DNA of 42,574 nucleotides. Origin: Scatosoma sp045654025. Lineage in GTDB: Bacteria > Bacillota > Clostridia > Christensenellales > Borkfalkiaceae. Positions 38,189-42,574 of the stretch are shown here, in pieces. Under the pieces are notes generated by a model. The model saw nothing but the letters and a program-made list of their open reading frames with translations. It did no database searches and had not been told where the DNA came from. The translations under genes were made by a program, and so were the position numbers. The number at the start of each line of letters is the position of its first letter. Position 1 is the stretch's first letter. The DNA is taken from NCBI GenBank assembly GCA_045654025.1, contig JAZOMO010000010.1, positions 1 to 42,574 on the forward strand, written 5' to 3'.

Positions 38189-39157
38189 ATGACGAAAAAA
38201 ACGCAAAAAAAAGTATATTACAACAGCGATCAGCAGATTGAAAAGCTGAAGCGCGACGGGCTGTATATCCCCGACGAAAAGCACGCGAAACGGCGCTTGA
38301 AGTGGGAGGGATATTACAACTTTGCCGTGGGGTACAACCGCCTGTTCAAAGACGAAAACAAGCGGTATCGAGAAGGGGTGAGCTTTGCGCACGTCGAGGC
38401 GTTGTTTGACTTTGACAAACGCTTGCGTGAAATTGTGTACGAGGCAACTCAGCAGGTGGAATGCAACATCAAGGCGATGGTTTCCGACGTCTTCTCCGAA
38501 CGGTACGGCGTGGACGAGCGGGAGTATTTACGCGAAGAGAATTTCAGCCAAAACCCCGAGGACGTACCGCACGTGAGGTGGATTATCGGGACTTGTCGGT
38601 CGGCGTTGCAGGATGCGCGCAAGGCGGGCTCGGCTGCCTATCGGGACTATATTGCTTACTATGATAAGACCTATCAGCACGTGCCTTTTTGGGTGCTGAT
38701 ACGCCTCTTGAGCTTTGGTAACGTTTCCAAGTTTTTAAGCCTCATGAAGGCCGATGACGGTAGAGAGGTGGCGAAGGAATACCGCGTTTCGTATGATACG
38801 CTGTGCAACCTCATCGACCTGCTGGTTTGTTTCCGTAACATTGCCGCGCATGGAGAGCGTGTGTATTGCGCGCACCTGCCACGCGAACGGCTGACGCAGA
38901 GCTTAGGTGCCTTGCCGAAACTGCAACTGCCTAAAAGGCAGGACGGAACGGCTCTGTACGGGGAAAACGACTGTATGGCGATGTGGATTGCCTTAAAATA
39001 CGTCTTGCCCCAAGCGGCGTTTGACGAATATTTTGGGCAGCTGAAACGGGCGGTGGAGGCTTTGGAAGTCTTATTGCCGACCTTTGCCTATCATCGGGTT
39101 TTGCACGAAATGGGCTTGCAGGGGAATTGGAAGAACTTAAATCGAATGGAAAAATAA
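38189..39157 (+). CDS. Abi_2 (AbiD/AbiF-like) abortive infection protein
   Basis: A 322-residue protein of the Abi_2 family: the start LKRDGLYIPDEKHAKRRLKWEGYYNFAVGY (landmarks), FDFDKRLREIVYEATQQVECNIK and the HEPN RNase motif Rx4H in CFRNIAAHGERVY (about residue 220). Relatives stop phage growth by cutting RNA in infected cells. It lies alone among housekeeping genes with no nuclease, methylase or antitoxin partner next to it. It starts 22 bp after yigZ with a weak GGGTGG site. Confidence 0.88.
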   Translation: MTKKTQKKVYYNSDQQIEKLKRDGLYIPDEKHAKRRLKWEGYYNFAVGYNRLFKDENKRYREGVSFAHVEALFDFDKRLREIVYEATQQVECNIKAMVSDVFSERYGVDEREYLREENFSQNPEDVPHVRWIIGTCRSALQDARKAGSAAYRDYIAYYDKTYQHVPFWVLIRLLSFGNVSKFLSLMKADDGREVAKEYRVSYDTLCNLIDLLVCFRNIAAHGERVYCAHLPRERLTQSLGALPKLQLPKRQDGTALYGENDCMAMWIALKYVLPQAAFDEYFGQLKRAVEALEVLLPTFAYHRVLHEMGLQGNWKNLNRMEK

Positions 39158-39182
39158 ACGTTTTGGAACGGAGGAGAAGGAT

Positions 39183-40091
39183 ATGAAATACGTAGACGTG
39201 GGCGGCGTACGCTGTTCAAGAGTGGTAATCGGCGGTATGCGCTATGCAGGGAAACCGCTCAGACAAATTGAGGAAATCATCATCGAGGCGTTGAAGGCAG
39301 GCGCGAATACCTTTGACCATGCCGATATTTACGGCAAAGGGGACAGTGAAACGGTGTTCGGCTTGGCGATGAAGGACTTGGAAATCCCCCGTGAGGAGCT
39401 TGTTTTGCAGACCAAGTGCGGGATTCGCGAGGGGTATTACGACCTCACGCGCGACCATATTTTTGCCTCTGTTGAAACGAGCGCAAAGCGTATGAATACA
39501 GACCATTTGGACGTACTCTTATTGCACCGTCCCGATGCGCTGATGGAGCCTGACGAGATTTACGAGGCGTTCGATCGGTTGCAGTCGGAGGGCAAGGTGC
39601 GCGCCTTTGGCGTGTCCAACTTTTCGCCTGCGCAAATCGAGCTGATGCGCTCGGCAGGGATTAAGGTTGCCGCCAACCAAGTGCAACTTTCCTTGCTCCA
39701 TTGTCCGATGATAGACGAGGGGTTGCATTTCAATATCGAAAGCGCGTCGGGTATGGGCAGAACGCAGGGGTTGATTGAATACGCCCGTAAAAATAATATC
39801 GTGTTGCAGGCTTGGTCGCCCCTTGCCTACGGGTTTATCGAGGGTGTGTTCGTCGGTAACGAGCGTTTCCCCGGCCTCAATGCAGAGCTGTTCCGTCTTG
39901 CGGAAAAGTACGACGTTTCCCCTGCGGCAATCGCCGTTGCGTGGATTTTGCGCCACCCTGCAGGCATGCAAGCGGTGGTCGGGTCAACGACCCCTGAGAG
40001 GATTGCGGAGCTTTGTAAAGCGGCGGACGTGGATTTGACGAGGGAAGAGTGGTATGGGTTGTATCGTGCCACCGGCAAGAAATTACCTTAA
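39183..40091 (+). CDS. aldo/keto reductase
   Basis: A 302-residue TIM-barrel oxidoreductase with the catalytic tetrad visible: Asp45 and Tyr50 in TFDHADIYG, Lys78 in LQTKCG and His115 in LLLHRPD. NADPH-binding segments are GVSNFSP and VVGSTTPERI. It is closest to the YdhF-like group of general carbonyl reductases. The substrate is unknown. GGAGGAG lies upstream of the ATG. Confidence 0.9.
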   Translation: MKYVDVGGVRCSRVVIGGMRYAGKPLRQIEEIIIEALKAGANTFDHADIYGKGDSETVFGLAMKDLEIPREELVLQTKCGIREGYYDLTRDHIFASVETSAKRMNTDHLDVLLLHRPDALMEPDEIYEAFDRLQSEGKVRAFGVSNFSPAQIELMRSAGIKVAANQVQLSLLHCPMIDEGLHFNIESASGMGRTQGLIEYARKNNIVLQAWSPLAYGFIEGVFVGNERFPGLNAELFRLAEKYDVSPAAIAVAWILRHPAGMQAVVGSTTPERIAELCKAADVDLTREEWYGLYRATGKKLP

Positions 40092-40108
40092 AAACGTTGG
40101 AGTGAATT

Positions 40109-41821
40109 ATGAAAAAGAGATTTTTGACCTTACTATTAACGATTGCGGCGGTGGTTTCGTGCGCATTCGGTTTTTCCGCGTGCGAGGGCGGCAATCCGTC
40201 CGAGAGCAGTAGCAGTGACAGTAGTAGTGACAATAGTAGCCCCGTAGAAAGCGGCATAAGCTTTACTACGCTCACCGTAGACGGAAAGAAGGTCTATGGC
40301 ACGGTAAGCAACTCCACCACGGAATTTTCGTTTATAGAAGAAGTAACCGTAAAAGGCGATGCAACCTATATTGTAGACGATAATAAAGACTGTGGTTCGC
40401 CTATTTATAATAAAACCGTTGATTTGGTTACTGGCGATAACTTGTTTTATGTTTTAGAAACCATAGGTAACGACAAAAAGCTATACACCGTGACTATTCG
40501 CCGTCGCCCGATGTATGAAGTAAGCTTTAACACAAACGGTGGTACGGCAGTTGAAAAACAAATTGTAGAGGAAGACAGTTTTGCGGCGATGCCTGAAACT
40601 GAAGTGACGAAAATTGGCTACACCTTTACGGGCTGGGATGATGATTTTGCAAGGCCTATTATATCAAACAAAATAATCACGGCGAAATTTGAAGTAAAAC
40701 CAGAAATGGTAATATTCAACTTTATTGCTACGGCAACGGGGTGTGAGATTACTGGTGTTAAAGATAAAACGGTGACGGAAATTGTTATTCCTGACTATGT
40801 AACGAGTATTACTTCTTCTGCGTTCGAGGGATGTAGCAACTTGACTTATTACACAAAGGGTGGATTAAAATATTTGGGCAATAGCAATAATCTATATATA
40901 TATTTAGCAGGCGTTGAAAGTAAAGATATAACAACAGCAAGTATTGATAATGGATGTAAATTTATCGGTTCTGGTGCGTTTTTTGGATGTAGTAGTTTGA
41001 CGAGCGTGGAAATTCCCGACAGCGTGACGAGTATCGGTGAAGAGGCGTTTTATAGATGTAGTAGCTTGATGAGCGTGGAAATCCCCGATGGCGTGACGAG
41101 TATCAGTTTTGCAACGTTCTATGAATGTAGCGGCTTGACGAGCGTTGTTATCCCCGACGGTGTGACGAGTATAGACAATCAGGCGTTCTATAGATGCAGT
41201 AGTTTGACGAGTTTGGAAATCCCCGACTGTGTGACAAGTATCGGTTATTCGACGTTCTATAACTGCAGTAGCTTAACGAGCGTTGTTATCCCTGACAGCG
41301 TGACGAGGATCGGCAATCATGCATTCTCTAGATGCAGTAGCCTGACGAGTGTGGAAATTCCCGACAGTGTGACGAATATCGCTAATCCTGCGTTCTCTGG
41401 ATGCAGTAGCTTGATGAGCATAACTGTAAATAAAAACAATGCAGAATATTGTTCCATAGACGGCAACTTGTATACAAAAGATGAAAAAACATTATTACAA
41501 TATGCCGCTGGTAAAACGGCTGCCTCGTTTACTATCCCGGACAGCGTAACGAGTATTGCCCATGATGCGTTCTTTGGATGTAGTAGCTTGACGAGTGTGG
41601 TCATTCCCGACGGCGTGACGAATATCGGTAGTGACGCGTTCGGTGCTTGCAATAATTTGACGGAAATCACAATTCCTGACAGTGTGATTAGTATCGACAA
41701 TCAGGCGTTCTATGATTGTAGTAGCTTGACGATTTATTGCGAGGCGGAAAGTCAGCCGAGCGGTTGGGATTCTTCTTGGAATTACTCGGATTGCCCTGTC
41801 ATTTGGGGGTATAAGGAATAA
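40109..41821 (+). CDS. BspA-type leucine-rich-repeat surface lipoprotein
   Basis: A 570-residue surface protein. A signal peptide ends at the likely lipobox FSAC (Cys25), followed by a Ser/Asp linker (about 30-48), a beta domain (50-130), a Listeria-Bacteroides InlB-type repeat (YEVSFNTNGG...GYTFTGWDDDF, about 132-195) and eleven LRR_5 (BspA) repeats of the form IPDSVTSIG-x2-AF-x2-CSSLTSV. Such proteins bind host or microbial surfaces. One longer insert (NNAEYCSIDGNLYTKD) sits between repeats 8 and 9. It is the last gene of the yigZ run, 17 bp after the reductase. Confidence 0.9.
   Translation: MKKRFLTLLLTIAAVVSCAFGFSACEGGNPSESSSSDSSSDNSSPVESGISFTTLTVDGKKVYGTVSNSTTEFSFIEEVTVKGDATYIVDDNKDCGSPIYNKTVDLVTGDNLFYVLETIGNDKKLYTVTIRRRPMYEVSFNTNGGTAVEKQIVEEDSFAAMPETEVTKIGYTFTGWDDDFARPIISNKIITAKFEVKPEMVIFNFIATATGCEITGVKDKTVTEIVIPDYVTSITSSAFEGCSNLTYYTKGGLKYLGNSNNLYIYLAGVESKDITTASIDNGCKFIGSGAFFGCSSLTSVEIPDSVTSIGEEAFYRCSSLMSVEIPDGVTSISFATFYECSGLTSVVIPDGVTSIDNQAFYRCSSLTSLEIPDCVTSIGYSTFYNCSSLTSVVIPDSVTRIGNHAFSRCSSLTSVEIPDSVTNIANPAFSGCSSLMSITVNKNNAEYCSIDGNLYTKDEKTLLQYAAGKTAASFTIPDSVTSIAHDAFFGCSSLTSVVIPDGVTNIGSDAFGACNNLTEITIPDSVISIDNQAFYDCSSLTIYCEAESQPSGWDSSWNYSDCPVIWGYKE
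41009..41422 (+). repeat. 69-bp tandem repeats coding LRR units
   Basis: Six contiguous 69-bp units (23 residues each) with high DNA similarity; further diverged units flank them. Because the unit is a whole number of codons, recombination can change repeat number without a frameshift. Confidence 0.92.
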
Positions 41822-41835
41822 AGCGACATACAACA

Positions 41836-41866
41836 CAAAAACCGTCCTGAAAAGGGCGGTTTTTTG
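41836..41866 (+). terminator. terminator of the LRR lipoprotein gene
   Basis: Imperfect stem AAAACCGtCC/GGgCGGTTTT with T6. Confidence 0.8.
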
Positions 41867-41884
41867 CTTGGTAAAAGAGAGTGG

Positions 41885-41975
41885 GTGAAGTTTTTGCTAA
41901 AAGCAAAAGTGAAGTTGCTACGCAGTGAAGTTTGGGACGATTGACCCAAGTGAAGTTTCGCCAAAGGCGAAGTTG
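41885..41975. repeat. array of GTGAAGTT modules separated by short hairpins
   Basis: GTGAAGTT occurs at 41885, 41909, 41925 and 41950, with a variant GCGAAGTT at 41968. Each interval holds a different small inverted repeat (TTTGCT/AGCAAA, TTGGG/CCCAA, TTCGCC/GGCGAA). No ORF of note runs through it. Confidence 0.75.
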
Positions 41976-42029
41976 CGGAAGGGAGATTCTTCACTTCGTT
42001 CAGAATGACAGTTGACTTGTAGTGGCTTT

Positions 42030-42077
42030 GTAGGGGCGACCATTGGTCGCCCGCGGGAGGGGAAACCCCTCCCCTAC
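42030..42077. repeat. compound palindromic element
   Basis: An outer inverted repeat GTAGGGG (42030-42036)/CCCCTAC (42071-42077) encloses two hairpins, GGGCGACC-att-GGTCGCCC (42034-42052) and GGGAGGGG-aaa-CCCCTCCC (42055-42073). Before it, 41987-42009 has a sequence around TTCACTTCGTTCAGAATGACAG that I recall as a common intergenic repeat in gut bacteria. Confidence 0.75.
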
Positions 42078-42080
42078 ATG

Positions 42081-42205
42081 CCTCCCTTGTGTAAAGGGAG
42101 GGGGACCGCTTGTGGTGGTGGGATTGTAAATAGGTGCTTTTGTGTAAAAGTGATAACAATCCCTCAGTCTGCTACCGCAGACAGCTCCCTTTACACAAGG
42201 GAGCC
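42081..42205. repeat. MITE-like element with 20-bp terminal inverted repeats
   Basis: CCTCCCTTGTGTAAAGGGAG (42081-42100) and CTCCCTTTACACAAGGGAGC (42185-42204) are inverted repeats with one mismatch, about 125 bp end to end. No coding sequence lies inside. The size and ends suggest a non-autonomous mobile repeat, but no target-site duplication is clear. Confidence 0.6.
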
Positions 42206-42256
42206 ATATTCTCCCTCAGTCAGCTGTGCTGACAGCTCCCTTTACACAAAGGAGCC
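42160..42256. repeat. 46-bp direct repeats with compensatory hairpin changes
   Basis: 42160-42205 and 42211-42256 are direct repeats of the form TCCCTCAGTC-hairpin-GACAGCTCCCTTTACACAA. The hairpin is GTCTGC/GCAGAC in the first and GTCAGC/GCTGAC in the second, so a stem pair is swapped but kept. Confidence 0.8.
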
Positions 42257-42369
42257 AAGGGCGGGAGGCGGTGGCGGTGGGCTGTGCTTTTTTGTGCAAA
42301 ATGTACAAAACTTACGGTTTATTGTGCAATATAGACAATCGCGGAGGACAAGTTTGTTAATATTGCCCA

Positions 42370-42398
42370 TTGCGTTTTTTTTGAAAATATAGTAAAAT
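42370..42398 (+). promoter_or_regulatory. sigma-A promoter of the ABC ATPase gene
   Basis: TTGCGT (42370-42375), a 17-bp spacer and TAAAAT (42393-42398). Confidence 0.65.
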
Positions 42399-42441
42399 AT
42401 TACTATCGAATAAAAATATAAATCTTTGGAGGAAAAAGATT

Positions 42442-42574
42442 ATGTCAGGACTTTTGCTGAAAGGCATTAACAAAGTATACCCTTCCGGTGTACAGGCTGT
42501 TTTCAATTTCTGTCTCGATATCAGAGATAAGGAATTCATCGTTTTGGTAGGCCCTTCCGGTTGCGGTAAGTCTA
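42442..42574 (+). CDS. ABC transporter ATP-binding protein, UgpC/MsmX type (partial)
   Basis: Only the first 44 codons lie in the window. They show the typical start (LLLKGINKVYPSGVQAVFNF) and Walker A GPSGCGKS. The form is that of the ATPases that power carbohydrate ABC importers; in Firmicutes these are often encoded alone and shared by several importers. The gene has its own promoter and GGAGG upstream of the ATG. It runs off the right edge. Confidence 0.85.
   Translation, partial: MSGLLLKGINKVYPSGVQAVFNFCLDIRDKEFIVLVGPSGCGKS

Noticed and set aside
38189..39157. Complete multi-gene defence island around the Abi gene
   Set aside because: The neighbours are yigZ and an aldo/keto reductase; no restriction, toxin-antitoxin or CRISPR genes are present in the window.
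41009..41422. Possible CRISPR-like array of 69-bp repeats
   Set aside because: The period is exactly 23 codons and the repeats encode LRR_5 units; there are no unique spacers.

Overview
The window looks like a chromosomal segment of a spore-forming member of the Clostridia. Evidence for this is a spoVA gene set, yunB, cwlD and a sigH-like sigma factor, together with Gram-positive style lipoproteins, strong AGGAGG ribosome binding sites, many near-consensus sigma-A promoters and intergenic repeats of a kind I remember from gut Firmicutes. A Christensenellales or Borkfalkiaceae-like gut bacterium is my best guess, but it rests on recalled resemblance of the surface proteins and is not proven. 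I see no rRNA, CRISPR array, prophage or transposase.

Layout. 1-310: a tRNA-Arg gene (minus) followed by a truncated second copy of its 3' end plus terminator. 364-2866: three SGNH/GDSL hydrolases in a row, the first two a tandem duplication. 2882-6344: a minus-strand operon of a zinc-ribbon acyltransferase, a TVP38 protein and a YfcC-type carrier. 6425-9095: a DUF1015 protein and an M20 peptidase transcribed divergently. 9198-13044: a small zinc-ribbon membrane protein and two secreted proteins, one a lipoprotein M3 peptidase on a tandem-repeat stalk. 13147-14357: rpsF-ssb-rpsR with a structured leader. 14387-17732: a 1055-residue exported protein with an unrecognised YG repeat.

17743-30630 is mostly housekeeping: a phosphoribosyltransferase; recX-birA-nnr; nadD fused to yqeK, then rsfS; cwlD; and a seven-gene operon mrnC-rlmB-sigH-dnaX-ybaB-recR-gpsA that partly keeps the Bacillus gene order. 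30633-33922 carries spoVAC, spoVAD and spoVAE, which move dipicolinate into the forespore. Here they are split into separate units, with an AEC transporter inserted between spoVAC and spoVAD. Each spoVA gene has its own sigma-G-like promoter whose -35 element abuts or overlaps the preceding terminator. 33947-36188: murG-yunB and a small HTH regulator. 36221-41866: tyrS (no T-box), then yigZ, an Abi_2/HEPN abortive-infection protein, an aldo/keto reductase and a BspA-type leucine-rich-repeat lipoprotein. 41885-42256 is a dense block of intergenic palindromic repeats, and the window ends inside a UgpC/MsmX-type ABC ATPase.

The points most worth following up are: (i) the split spoVA locus with terminator-nested forespore promoters and an apparently leaderless spoVAD, with a similar sigma-E-like arrangement at cwlD; (ii) the YG-repeat exported protein; (iii) the zinc-ribbon acyltransferase/TVP38/YfcC operon; (iv) the terminator hairpin that contains the murG Shine-Dalgarno sequence.
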